Shown here piece after piece: positions 8,058 through 16,225 of a stretch of DNA of 64,000 nucleotides. The position numbers and the translations under genes were made by a program. Where the stretch lies: assembly GCF_008386395.1 (NCBI RefSeq), contig NZ_CP043761.1:5084001-5148000 (forward strand). The letters run 5' to 3'. This DNA comes from Paenibacillus sp. 37. GTDB lineage: Bacteria > Bacillota > Bacilli > Paenibacillales > Paenibacillaceae. The notes below the pieces were generated by a model. That model searched no databases and had not been told where the DNA came from. It saw only the letters and a program-made list of their open reading frames with translations. Within the stretch, counting starts at the first letter, position 1, and every line of letters starts with the position of its first letter.

Positions 8058-8711
8058 TTATTTCCGGCCGTAATCTGCCTTGATTTCGCCCCACTGTTTG
8101 GTCTGCCATTTTAGCACTTTATTGCTGTACGTATTCGTCTGGAGCCACTGCTCCGCACGGTCAATCATCAACCAGATCTCTTCCGTGGAGTTGTCTCTTG
8201 GCAAGGTCGTGGCTACTTTTTTCTGCTTTAGCCATTTCATGGCATTGACCGAATCCGTATACACCGTTTTGCTGCTGCCTTCTTTTTTCAGATGTGCGAG
8301 GGCATGTACAATGGCCAAAAATTCGCCCAGATTGTTCGTGCCTTTGGAGATCGGTCCAACGGAGAAAATAATCTCACCGGTGCGGGTGTCTACCCCTTTG
8401 TATTCTACAGGTCCGGGGTTACCACGTGTGCCCACATCAACAGAGATGCTGTCGTAATCCACTTCCTCTGACGTTTCCATGCCAGCACTTCTTCCGCTAC
8501 CAGCCGACTTTGTCTTCGACGCTCCGCCTGCACTTGAACCCCAGTTCCCTTTCCATCCAGCACGATACGCTTCTTCTGCGGCTGCTTTGGACTCATAGGA
8601 TTTATATTTTGCTCCAGTATAATGATCCGTCTGCGCTTTGCAATCTGCCCATGTGTTATACACACCAGGCTTCTTGCCTTCCCAGACAACATAGTATTTC
8701 TGTTTTGCCAC
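8058..8711 (-). CDS. Ribonuclease H with N-terminal hybrid-binding domain
   Basis: A 217-residue protein with two parts. Residues 3-47 (YYVVWEGKKPGVYNTW...KSYES) form the RNase H1 hybrid-binding domain also seen in caulimovirus protein VI, and residues 86-217 form an RNase H catalytic domain. The four catalytic acids are visible as Asp92 (SVDVGTRG), Glu130 (LGEFLAI), Asp153 (YTDSVNA) and Asp213 (KADYGRK). A Gly/Ser-rich linker (58-75) joins the parts. Such enzymes cut RNA in RNA-DNA hybrids during replication and R-loop removal. The SVDVGTRGNPGP start of the catalytic domain is diverged from the usual TDG. The gene is divergent from the DUF421 gene across 154 bases. Confidence 0.9.
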   Translation of the reverse strand: MAKQKYYVVWEGKKPGVYNTWADCKAQTDHYTGAKYKSYESKAAAEEAYRAGWKGNWGSSAGGASKTKSAGSGRSAGMETSEEVDYDSISVDVGTRGNPGPVEYKGVDTRTGEIIFSVGPISKGTNNLGEFLAIVHALAHLKKEGSSKTVYTDSVNAMKWLKQKKVATTLPRDNSTEEIWLMIDRAEQWLQTNTYSNKVLKWQTKQWGEIKADYGRK

Positions 8712-8865
8712 TGTGACCCGCTCCTTTGTTCACTTCATCAATACCCTATTGTATACGATCCGGTGGGCGGAATGAAAGCTATCGATTTAGCCATCTGCAT
8801 AATTCCTCCAACTCCAGAACAGCCTAAGAAGCAAAGCGCATACTGGAATAGAAAGGAATATACGT

Positions 8866-9498
8866 ATGGACTGGATATGGAAATCTGTTTTACTTGTACT
8901 TATCGGCATGATTCTCCTGCGAATTGCAGGACGTAAGTCGATCTCACAGATGAGTGTTGCCACAACGGTCATCATGATCTCCATCGGAACAACGATTGTA
9001 CAGCCCATCGCGAATCATGAGCTTGGCAAAGCGATTGGATCAGCATCGGTATTCATTTTGACGTTACTTGTGGTGGAACAACTGCAATTGAAATTTAATA
9101 TTTTTGAACGGTTAATGAGTGGCAGTTCCAAAATTGTGGTAGAGGACGGGAAGGTCATTATACCCAATCTGAAACGTATGCGTTATACGATGGATCAGCT
9201 TGAGATGCATATGCGGCAGAACGGAATTACAAGTGTAGATGATCTGGAGACGGCAACCGTGGAACCCAATGGTCAACTTGGTTATGTCCTGAAACGACAT
9301 GCTCGTCCCGTGACGATTGGAGATCTGGAAGAGATCCTACGAAGTTATGCGATTACAGGTAGTAATCCAGCAACGGGAGAACACCCCCAACAAGACAACA
9401 GCAGCAAGCCTTCAACGCATAGCGATAACTCCACAGATATTTTCCAAGAAGTTAGCAAAGGTGCTCATGCTCATCCCGTTGATCCTAAGCTTCAATAG
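8866..9498 (+). CDS. DUF421 / YetF-family membrane protein
   Basis: A 210-residue protein with three N-terminal transmembrane helices (about residues 3-20, 30-48 and 53-72) followed by a cytosolic domain. The segments ISQMSVATTVIMISIGTTI and VVEDGKVIIPNLKRMRYTMDQL are characteristic of the YetF/YdfS/YkjA group. Members of this family have been connected to spore-coat or membrane resistance, but the biochemical role is not established. The C-terminal 45 residues are Ser/Thr/Asn-rich and low complexity, longer than in most relatives. The start is the ATG at 8866; AAAGGAA lies nine bases before it. It is single-cistron and divergent from the RNase H gene. Confidence 0.85.
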   Translation: MDWIWKSVLLVLIGMILLRIAGRKSISQMSVATTVIMISIGTTIVQPIANHELGKAIGSASVFILTLLVVEQLQLKFNIFERLMSGSSKIVVEDGKVIIPNLKRMRYTMDQLEMHMRQNGITSVDDLETATVEPNGQLGYVLKRHARPVTIGDLEEILRSYAITGSNPATGEHPQQDNSSKPSTHSDNSTDIFQEVSKGAHAHPVDPKLQ

Positions 9499-9525
9499 TT
9501 GATCCCGACCCCCACCTCAAACAAA

Positions 9526-9574
9526 AGACCGGCCCTGTGAGCACTTAACAACATTGCTCCATCAGGTACGGTCT
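9526..9574 (-). terminator. Terminator of the siderophore ABC operon
   Basis: AGACCG (9526-9531) and CGGTCT (9569-9574) close a long interrupted stem (inner GCA/TGC and CCTG/CAGG pairs). On the minus strand it is followed by a TTTTGTTTG run, and it lies about 70 bases past the ATPase stop. Confidence 0.6.
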
Positions 9575-9640
9575 ATGTTCACTTCAATTGATTATTTCGA
9601 AAGATTGCTCCACGTCATCCAAACGAAGATATAGTCCCAA

Positions 9641-10408
9641 TCACCGTGTACTCAGGTAAGCAATACCCAGGCCACCCGTAACCGGATTCTTATAGATTTC
9701 ACAGTCTACATCGAACACCTCACCAATCATCTCGCGAGTCAGAATATCAGCGGGTTTGCCATGGACCACAATCTGGCCCTTTTTCACCACATAGAGATAA
9801 TCGCAATATTCTGCGGCGAGTTCAAGATCATGCAACGCTGCCAATATGCCAATGCCGAGTCCACGGACAATATTCAGAATTTGAAGTTGGTATTTGATGT
9901 CCAGATGGTTCGTCGGCTCGTCCAGGATCAGGAATTGAGGTTGCTGTGCCAGGACACGCGCCAATACGACACGCTGTTTCTCTCCACCCGACAGAGACAC
10001 GTAATTGCGGTCTGCATGTCCAGTCAGATGTACTTTTTCCAAAGCCTGTTCCACAATTTCGTGGTCCCGTTCATTATCCGTCTCCAGCATTTTTTTGTGC
10101 GGGGTACGCCCCATCATGACCATCTCGCGCACCGTAAAATCAAAACTCAATTCATTAAACTGGCCAACAACGCCCATATGTCTGGATACAACCTTTGGGC
10201 TGGATTTGAGAATATCGGTATGGTCCAGAAAAACCTTGCCTTGCTGAGGTTTGATCACTTTATAGATGCTCTTGAGTAGCGTTGACTTCCCACAACCATT
10301 CGGTCCGATCAGTCCAACGAACTGTTTGCCGTCCACCTGTAAAGATATGTCCTTGATGATGTCCGTGTTCAGCACAGAGATGGATACATTTTCTACGTTC
10401 AGCTTCAT
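9641..10408 (-). CDS. Siderophore ABC transporter, ATP-binding protein (FecE/FhuC type)
   Basis: A 255-residue ABC ATPase with all motifs: Walker A GPNGCGKST (35-43), signature LSGGEKQR (139-146), Walker B FLILDEPTNHLD (159-170) and the switch His in HDLE. It powers uptake of Fe(III)-siderophores or related chelates through the FecCD permease encoded just upstream; the two genes are two bases apart. The true start is the ATG at 10408, with GGAGGAA in the 3' end of the permease gene as ribosome site; an open reading extending to 10543 overlaps the permease and is not used. The Fur box at 11599-11613 should make the operon iron-repressed. Confidence 0.94.
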   Translation of the reverse strand: MKLNVENVSISVLNTDIIKDISLQVDGKQFVGLIGPNGCGKSTLLKSIYKVIKPQQGKVFLDHTDILKSSPKVVSRHMGVVGQFNELSFDFTVREMVMMGRTPHKKMLETDNERDHEIVEQALEKVHLTGHADRNYVSLSGGEKQRVVLARVLAQQPQFLILDEPTNHLDIKYQLQILNIVRGLGIGILAALHDLELAAEYCDYLYVVKKGQIVVHGKPADILTREMIGEVFDVDCEIYKNPVTGGLGIAYLSTR

Positions 10409-10410
10409 GT

Positions 10411-11520
10411 TTAATTTCCTCCAAAACCGTAGCCTTTTTTGACCAGCATATACATAAACATGGGTGCACCAATCATGGCTGTAATAATACCGATTGGCAA
10501 CTCCACGCTGGATATCAGGGATCTTGCGATCACATCCGTCCAAATCAGGAAAATGGCTCCAAACAGCACGGATACAGGCATCACTTTACGATGGTCGGAA
10601 CCCACCAGACCTCTGACGATATGCGGAATAATGAGTCCCACAAAACCAATCATGCCACAGCTCGCCACCATGACGCCTGTCACCAAAGCGGTTAACAGCA
10701 TGTACACCCTGCGGTACACACTCAGATTAATGCCCAGTGTGACAGCTGCTTCATCCCCCAATAACATCGTATTGAGAACTCTGGACTGTAAAAGGAAGAA
10801 TAGAATCGCCACCAGCACGACGATACCTACGAGTGGAAGCTTGTTCCATCCAGAAGACGCCAGACTGCCCATGGTCCAGAATGTCACCGTTTTGATGCCT
10901 TCAGCATTGTTGGCAAAATAAATAATAAAGTTCGAAAATGCGCTGCACAGCGCGTTAATCACCATTCCGGCAAGCACCAGCTTGACCGACGTCATTTTCC
11001 CCCGAATCCCTGCCAAAGTCAGGACCAGTAAGGATGCACCCATCGCTCCGGCAAAGGCCCAGAAAGCCACCCCGGTCTGACCAAGCCACCCAATTGCACC
11101 GAATCCAATGAGAATCGCAAAGGTTGCTCCAAGTGAAGCACCTGAGGATATACCCAGTATGTATGGATCAGCCAGTGGGTTCTGCACAGCAGCCTGCATA
11201 ACAGTACCGCACAAGGCCAAGCCTGAACCGATAAACATCGCCATCAGCACACGCGGGAAACGAATCTGCCAGATGATATCGGTAAAGGAACCTGCCTCAA
11301 TGGGTGTTGTTCCCCACTGGAATCCCGTTAATTTGTACAAAAGAATACGATATGATTCCGCCAGCGGAATACGAACCTGTCCAATGGAAACCGCGATTCC
11401 TACAGAAATAAGCGTAATCATGATTAAAGCTGCAATCAGTAAAGCAAAACCGGATTTACTATGAATCAGAGACTCTCTTTTCCCCATACGCTGCGTCTGA
11501 ACCTGAACCGTCTGTGCCAT
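10411..11520 (-). CDS. Siderophore ABC transporter permease (FecCD family)
   Basis: A 369-residue polytopic membrane protein with the FecCD/BtuC pattern: RIPRVLMAMFIGSGLALCGTVMQA near residue 90, then NPLADPYILGISSGA, GMVINALCSAF, and the C-terminal GMIGFVGLIIPHIVR, which contacts the ATPase. About ten transmembrane helices are expected. The start at ATG 11520 is chosen because GGGGGAAGAG precedes it; in-frame ATGs further upstream lack a ribosome site. One permease polypeptide presumably acts as a homodimer with the ATPase (9641-10408). The matching lipoprotein gene lies divergently at 11654 but is frameshifted. Confidence 0.93.
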   Translation of the reverse strand: MAQTVQVQTQRMGKRESLIHSKSGFALLIAALIMITLISVGIAVSIGQVRIPLAESYRILLYKLTGFQWGTTPIEAGSFTDIIWQIRFPRVLMAMFIGSGLALCGTVMQAAVQNPLADPYILGISSGASLGATFAILIGFGAIGWLGQTGVAFWAFAGAMGASLLVLTLAGIRGKMTSVKLVLAGMVINALCSAFSNFIIYFANNAEGIKTVTFWTMGSLASSGWNKLPLVGIVVLVAILFFLLQSRVLNTMLLGDEAAVTLGINLSVYRRVYMLLTALVTGVMVASCGMIGFVGLIIPHIVRGLVGSDHRKVMPVSVLFGAIFLIWTDVIARSLISSVELPIGIITAMIGAPMFMYMLVKKGYGFGGN

Positions 11521-11598
11521 CTCTTCCCCCATCAATTCATGTAAAATGTAGAACATATTCAATTTAGCTATTTACAAAGCATTTTCTCGGATTATAAT

Positions 11599-11613
11599 TG
11601 AGAATGATTATCT
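11599..11613. promoter_or_regulatory. Fur box between divergent siderophore-uptake genes
   Basis: TGAGAATGATTATCT matches the 7-1-7 Fur consensus TGATAATNATTATCA at 12 of 14 specified bases. It lies in the 133-base gap between the permease and binding-protein starts and so can repress both directions under iron sufficiency. Confidence 0.75.
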
Positions 11614-11653
11614 TTGTCAATTTAAAACACATCGAAAAGGGGTTCACCATTTC

Positions 11654-12719
11654 ATGAAATTTACAACCAGAACCATTAGCTTCGCTGCTCTAAGTCTCCT
11701 GTTACTGCTGCTTGCAGCCTGTTCGAATGCTTCAACTTCTTCCCCTGCCGAAGGAACAACTTCAACAACTAACACGACAGAAAACTCAACTCTTGCTGAG
11801 AATACAAATAAAACGACGTACCCACTCACCATTGAGAATTTCACAATCTCGGGTGAGGGCGGCGAATGGAAACCGAAAGTGCAAGTATTCGATAAAGCGC
11901 CTGAACGTGTGGTTGCGAATACCCAATCTGCGGCAGAGATGCTCATCAAGTTGGGTCTGACCGATAAAATGGTCGGTGTTGCTGCTCTATACGGTTCCGT
12001 TACACCTGATGTGGCTGATGATTTCGCCAAAATTCCGGTATTGTCCAAGGATTACGATAGGTAAAGAGCTGGTTGTAGGTGCAAGCCCGGATCTGGTACT
12101 CGGACGGGGTGACCTGTTCGCTGATGCAGACTGGGGTGTGGGTACCGTCGATGGATTGAATGACATGAATATCCGCACATTCCTGCAAACGACGAATCAC
12201 AAAGGCACACTCGATAGCCTGTATAGCGATATCGCACAACTTGGTCAGATCTTCGACGTTCAAGAAAATGCTGCAACATTCACAGAAAGTCTGAAGACTC
12301 GTGTTGAAGCCATTAAGGCAAGTGTAGCCGATCAGCCTGAGCATTCTTTTGCCTACATCGTACCTGCTACGGAAGACACTATTACGGTAAGCAGCATGCA
12401 GAACGATACGTATCAGCTTGATGCACTGGGACTGTTGAAGCTGAAAAATACGTTTGATGGTGTGCAAGGTGAGGTAAGTGTTGAACAACTGATCACAGCG
12501 AACCCGGACTATCTGCTCTTGTCTGCGTACGCCGGTTCACCGGATATCGACAAGCTGATTCAAAATCTGTATGCCAATCCCGCCCTGCAAAGTATGAACG
12601 CAATCAAGAACAAACAGATCTATGTCACAGATTTCAGCCAGTTCTGGGGTTATGGATATCAAATTCTGGATGGTATTGAGAAAATGGGACAGGAAATGAA
12701 AGCTAATCCAATCAAGTAA
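11654..12719 (+). pseudogene. Siderophore-binding lipoprotein gene with a frameshift
   Basis: The first 136 codons (11654-12064) encode a lipoprotein signal with lipobox LAAC, a Ser/Thr-rich linker, and the start of a periplasmic-binding-protein type 2 fold ending at IPVLSKDYDR-stop. The continuation GKELVVGASPDLVLGRG... runs in the next frame to 12719 and contains the rest of the domain (PDYLLLSAYAG, YVTDFSQFWGYGYQ). Dropping one base near 12055-12061, for example the A at 12059, joins the two into one normal-length protein of about 355 residues. The product would capture an Fe(III)-siderophore for the adjacent permease/ATPase. The defect is either a real one-base insertion that disables uptake or a sequencing error. 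The Fur box lies upstream and a terminator follows. Confidence 0.85.
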
Positions 12720-12732
12720 TAACTGGAGCAAA

Positions 12733-12766
12733 GGAGCAGGAGAAGAAATTCTCACTGCTCTTTTAC
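12733..12766 (+). terminator. Terminator of the binding-protein gene
   Basis: GAGCAGGAGAA and TTCTCACTGCTC form a hairpin with one bulge, followed by TTTTACT. Confidence 0.65.
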
Positions 12767-12800
12767 TATACTGCGCATGCAATAAATCCCGGATCAAAGC

Positions 12801-12829
12801 TTGACATTAGTTTGATAACAAACTATATT
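12801..12829 (+). promoter_or_regulatory. MarR-gene promoter and operator
   Basis: TTGACA (12801-12806), 17 bases, TATATT (12824-12829). Inside the spacer, TAGTTTG (12808-12814) and CAAACTA (12819-12825) form a perfect dyad with a four-base centre. The same core recurs at 13275-13292 before the next gene. The predicted transcript start nearly coincides with the ATG at 12836, so the mRNA may be leaderless. Confidence 0.75.
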
Positions 12830-12835
12830 ACACTT

Positions 12836-13258
12836 ATGAAAACAAGAGACGCTATTTCACTCATATCCAAAATTAAAGAGAAGGTCAACCGTTTCATCCT
12901 GGCCGAGATGGCTGAACAGGGAATCCAGGATCTCGCTACGTCCCATGGGGATATTATCTATGCCCTGTACAACAATCACAGGATGACCATGGCTGAAATC
13001 GCCAAAAAAATTGGCAAGGATAAATCCACGGTGACTGCACTTGTGGACAAATTGGTGCGCACAGGATACGTCGTTAAGGAGCGTGATGCAACAGATTCAC
13101 GCGTTGTTCATGTCGCTTTGACTGCAAAAGGCGAAGAATTAAAGCCGGTCTTTGAAGAGATATCGCAGCGCATGCTGGACGCGTTCTATGCGAACGTTAC
13201 GGAAGCGGAGAAAAAAGAACTGCTTCGAATTTTAATGAAAATTCATGGTAACTTCTAA
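12836..13258 (+). CDS. MarR-family transcriptional regulator
   Basis: A 140-residue winged-helix protein. HRMTMAEIAKKIGKDKSTVTALVDKLVRTGYVVKERDATDSRVVHVALTAKG is the helix-turn-helix plus beta-wing with the conserved DxRxxxVxLT pattern. MarR dimers repress detoxification or efflux genes until a small ligand binds. The ATG at 12836 is used: an upstream TTG reading (12812) falls inside the operator and lies before the expected transcript start. No ribosome site is visible ahead of the ATG, consistent with a leaderless message. The dyad in its promoter and the copy before the hydrolase gene imply that it represses itself and that gene, and perhaps the MFS pump beyond. Confidence 0.9.
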   Translation: MKTRDAISLISKIKEKVNRFILAEMAEQGIQDLATSHGDIIYALYNNHRMTMAEIAKKIGKDKSTVTALVDKLVRTGYVVKERDATDSRVVHVALTAKGEELKPVFEEISQRMLDAFYANVTEAEKKELLRILMKIHGNF

Positions 13259-13274
13259 TTTTTTTTTGGAGAAA

Positions 13275-13292
13275 TAGTTTGATATCAAACCA
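13275..13292 (+). promoter_or_regulatory. Second MarR operator before the hydrolase gene
   Basis: TAGTTTGATATCAAACCA contains the perfect palindrome TTTGATATCAAA and matches the MarR-gene operator at the outer TAGTTTG and inner CAAAC. It lies just upstream of the GGAGGAGG ribosome site, 23 bases before the hydrolase ATG. Confidence 0.7.
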
Positions 13293-13314
13293 ATATCTTG
13301 GAGGAGGTTTTAGT

Positions 13315-14178
13315 ATGACAGATTACACAAAATTATTACCGAAACATGAGGTCAAGAAGATCGGAGAACATGATTTACACTTGGAAATATTCAAAGGACC
13401 CCCGATTTATGATGCCGAAACAGTGACCAAGAAGCCCCCACTGCTATTCCTTCACGGTGCCTACACAGGCAGCTGGATGTGGAGCAAATATATCCCCCGT
13501 TTTGTCCAGCACGGTTGGACCTGTTATGTCATGAACTTGAGAAGCCATTACATGAGTCGGGTCATGGACATGACAAAGATTACGTTTGACGATTATTTGG
13601 AGGATATTCGGGAAGTGTTAGCCGGGATCAACGAACCTCCCATTCTTATTGGCTTCAGCATGGGTGGGATTCTCAGTCAAAAGATTGCAGAAAACGCTAC
13701 TCTCGCAGGCCTGGTTGTCATTGATGCCAGTATAAGCAAAGAGGTCCATGACGCCGTGCCTTATCCTGAAAAAGATCGTGAAACCGTATCGGACATCATC
13801 ATGCCTGCACCTGTTCGGCAGGAACTTGCAAGCATCGATGAGACGCCGGAAGACATTGCTTTTCAGCGTAAGTATCTGCAAACGGAGTCTGCGAAGGCAT
13901 TTGCTACCTTTTCAGTCCTGCGAGGAGCCGATGGAATATCCATTAATGGCGACCTGATCCATTGTCCCAGCTTGGTGATCAAGGCTGTTTCCTGTGAAGA
14001 CGAAGATCAGAGAGGCCAATTAACTGCCAAGCAACTGGGCGCTGCATATGCCGGACTTTGGGATACAACCCATACGGGTTTACTGGTAGGCCAACGGTAC
14101 TTGGAACCTGTCAAACTCATTCTTGAATGGTTGAACAGACAGCACCCTTTTGAATTAACGGAAAAACTCACAAAATAA
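13315..14178 (+). CDS. Alpha/beta-hydrolase under MarR control
   Basis: A 287-residue alpha/beta-hydrolase. LLFLHGAYTGSWMW provides the oxyanion HG motif, and GFSMGG (nucleophile Ser) is the elbow; the acid and base residues lie in the C-terminal third (DTTHTG is the likely His region). It has no signal peptide. The start is the ATG at 13315, preceded by GGAGGAGG; an earlier TTG at 13279 falls in the operator. Position between a MarR regulator and an MFS exporter suggests a detoxifying esterase or lactone hydrolase acting on a xenobiotic, which is inference. The shared operator supports coregulation with the MarR gene. Confidence 0.87.
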   Translation: MTDYTKLLPKHEVKKIGEHDLHLEIFKGPPIYDAETVTKKPPLLFLHGAYTGSWMWSKYIPRFVQHGWTCYVMNLRSHYMSRVMDMTKITFDDYLEDIREVLAGINEPPILIGFSMGGILSQKIAENATLAGLVVIDASISKEVHDAVPYPEKDRETVSDIIMPAPVRQELASIDETPEDIAFQRKYLQTESAKAFATFSVLRGADGISINGDLIHCPSLVIKAVSCEDEDQRGQLTAKQLGAAYAGLWDTTHTGLLVGQRYLEPVKLILEWLNRQHPFELTEKLTK

Positions 14179-14303
14179 AATAAATACCATGTTAAGACCT
14201 CCTTCTTACCTTTAATCCTGTATGCAAAAGTTTGTTTTTTTTAGATAAGCTTATATGCATAGTTCTGGATAGGATTAAACAATAAGAAAAGAGGTTTTAG
14301 TTC

Positions 14304-15509
14304 ATGGCCATTAACACATCCCTCCCCAAGCAAAGGGAGCTGCCTTCCATATCTTCAGAACGCCTTCCGTGGGCGGGACTACTTGCTTTAGCCATGGCTG
14401 GCTTCATTTGCATCCTCACTGAAAGCCTGCCTGCGGGACTGCTGCCGCAAATTGCAAAAGACTTGGGGGTCACCGAATCCCTCACTGGACAGTTGGTGAC
14501 TCTTTATGCCATTGGATCACTTGTTGCTGCCATTCCCTTGACTGCTGCTACACGTGGATGGAGACGCCGACCTCTTCTGCTGGTATGCATCGGTGGCTTT
14601 CTTGTCTTTAACACCGTTACCGCAATATCCTCAGATTATATCCTGACACTTGCTGCTCGTTTCATGGCCGGTGTCTCTGCCGGTGTGTTATGGGGAATGA
14701 CAGCAGGTTATGCTCGTCGGATGGTCCCGGATTCGTTAAAAGGCAAGGCCATGGCCGTGGCTATGGTCGGCACACCCGTGGCGTTAGCCCTGGGTGTCCC
14801 AATTGGCAGTTTTCTCAGTTCTTATATCGGCTGGCGCCTCATCTTCGGGATTGTATCTCTTCTGACCGCAGCTTTAATCGTATGGGTTCTCTGGAAAATG
14901 CCGGATTTTGCAGGAGAACCGGCTGGGGAACGTCTTCCACTGCATAAGGTGTTTTTAATTCCCGGAGTTAGGCCCATTCTGTTTGTTGTTCTGGCCTGGA
15001 TGCTGGCCCATAATATCCTTTACACCTATATTTCTCCCTACCTTGCCCAGACCGTATTTGCTAACAGAGTAGACTTGATTTTGCTCATTTTCGGTATCAC
15101 TTCCATTATGGGAATTTGGTTAACCGGAATGCTCATTGACCGATTTTTGAGGAGATTAGTAATCATCAGTCTGGCAGCATTCGCTCTCGCGTCTGTCGTG
15201 ATGGGAATCGGTACTCATCAACCTGTGATGATTATCTTTGGCATCATGATCTGGGGAATTACGTTTGGCGGGGCCGCGACACTGTTACAGACTGCCATCG
15301 CTCAAGCGGGAGGCAAAAGCACAGATGTCGCCCAATCGATGCTGGTTACAGCATGGAATCTGGCGATTGGCGGAGGAGGCATCATCGGGGGCATCCTTCT
15401 TGAAGTGTTTGGAGCAGGATACCTTTCTGGGGCGCTGTTTATCTTGCTCATTCCTGCGTTGCTTGTAGTTATGCGTGCTTATAAATATGGATTTACCAGA
15501 GCAAATTAA
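14304..15509 (+). CDS. MFS transporter (DHA1-type efflux)
   Basis: A 401-residue membrane protein with 12 predicted helices. The cytoplasmic loop after helix 2 carries a GWRRRPLL basic motif, and the N-terminal TESLPAGLLPQIAKDLGVTESLTGQLVTLYAIG belongs to the AraJ/YdhP-like drug and sugar exporter branch. AGAGG lies about ten bases before the ATG. It probably exports a small toxic or signalling compound by proton antiport. It follows the MarR-controlled hydrolase by 125 bases with no terminator between them, so cotranscription is possible. A strong terminator follows at 15546. Confidence 0.9.
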   Translation: MAINTSLPKQRELPSISSERLPWAGLLALAMAGFICILTESLPAGLLPQIAKDLGVTESLTGQLVTLYAIGSLVAAIPLTAATRGWRRRPLLLVCIGGFLVFNTVTAISSDYILTLAARFMAGVSAGVLWGMTAGYARRMVPDSLKGKAMAVAMVGTPVALALGVPIGSFLSSYIGWRLIFGIVSLLTAALIVWVLWKMPDFAGEPAGERLPLHKVFLIPGVRPILFVVLAWMLAHNILYTYISPYLAQTVFANRVDLILLIFGITSIMGIWLTGMLIDRFLRRLVIISLAAFALASVVMGIGTHQPVMIIFGIMIWGITFGGAATLLQTAIAQAGGKSTDVAQSMLVTAWNLAIGGGGIIGGILLEVFGAGYLSGALFILLIPALLVVMRAYKYGFTRAN

Positions 15510-15545
15510 CAGGAAGGCATTTTGCATGAGTTACACGCAGGAGGA

Positions 15546-15585
15546 AAGAGGAGTTCACTTGATGTGGACTCCTCTTCTGTTTTTC
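15546..15585. terminator. Bidirectional terminator between MFS and Lrp genes
   Basis: AAGAGGAGT and ACTCCTCTT form a nine-base stem, extended by CAC/GTG, and are followed by TCTGTTTTTC on the plus strand. The convergent Lrp gene ends 18 bases beyond. Confidence 0.75.
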
Positions 15586-15603
15586 ATTTTAAAGACCAGA
15601 ATC

Positions 15604-16056
15604 TTATTCTGCCTGTGCCAACAGATTTGGTCCTTCCACGAGATTCTTATGTGCAATTGGAGAAGACATGGTGATTAAAGTCATGTAAGTACCGTACGGA
15701 TCACACTTGTTCTCAAACTCCTCTAGTCCCTGAATGGTGTCTGTGAGGATTTTCAGCAAGTAGTTATACTCCCCGCTAATCCGATAACATTCCACGACTT
15801 CAGGTGACGCACGGCAGAAATCCAGGAAAGGATAACAATCCCGCGTACGAAAGAGAACATATGCTGTGCTCTGCTTGCCCAATTTGGATGGTGAGATTAC
15901 GGTTCGATATTCCTCGATAACCCCCTTTTCTTCCATTCGTTTGACTCGCTCAGTAACAGCTGGTTGAGATAATCCGACTAATTTTCCTAACTCGGTCATG
16001 GATAATCTCGCCTGATTCTCCAAGTGAAACAGAATATGCTGATCTATTTCGTCCAT
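15604..16056 (-). CDS. Lrp/AsnC-family transcriptional regulator
   Basis: A 150-residue feast/famine regulator. An N-terminal helix-turn-helix (LSMTELGKLVGLSQPAVTERVKRMEEKGVI) is followed by the RAM ligand-binding domain, whose turn appears in ECYRISGEYNYLLKILTDTIQGLEEF. Such proteins sense amino acids as octamers. The start is the ATG at 16056, with AAAGGGGTG as ribosome site; a GTG nine bases upstream is less likely. It is divergent from the serine hydrolase gene (16226), and an amino-acid permease lies beyond, so it may control either; this is inference from position. Confidence 0.92.
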   Translation of the reverse strand: MDEIDQHILFHLENQARLSMTELGKLVGLSQPAVTERVKRMEEKGVIEEYRTVISPSKLGKQSTAYVLFRTRDCYPFLDFCRASPEVVECYRISGEYNYLLKILTDTIQGLEEFENKCDPYGTYMTLITMSSPIAHKNLVEGPNLLAQAE

Positions 16057-16225
16057 GTAATGCACCCCTTTGAACTATAAGATATGATTAAATATTACCT
16101 TAAATATATTCGCTAATTAACCATAATACCTTTAACACCTTATGTGATACAAGATAAATCATTTATATAATATACACAGTCACAATCATTAATCAAGCAT
16201 ATCACCTGAAGAGAGGAAGATTGGA

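Noticed and set aside
10408..10543. Upstream extension of the siderophore ATPase reading
   Set aside because: It overlaps the permease 3' end; the ATG at 10408 has a proper GGAGGAA and gives the standard family N-terminus.
9641..12719. Idea that the frameshift at 12.06 kb is programmed
   Set aside because: No slippery heptamer or downstream pseudoknot was seen at GATTACGATAGGTAAAG, and binding proteins are not known to use frameshifting.
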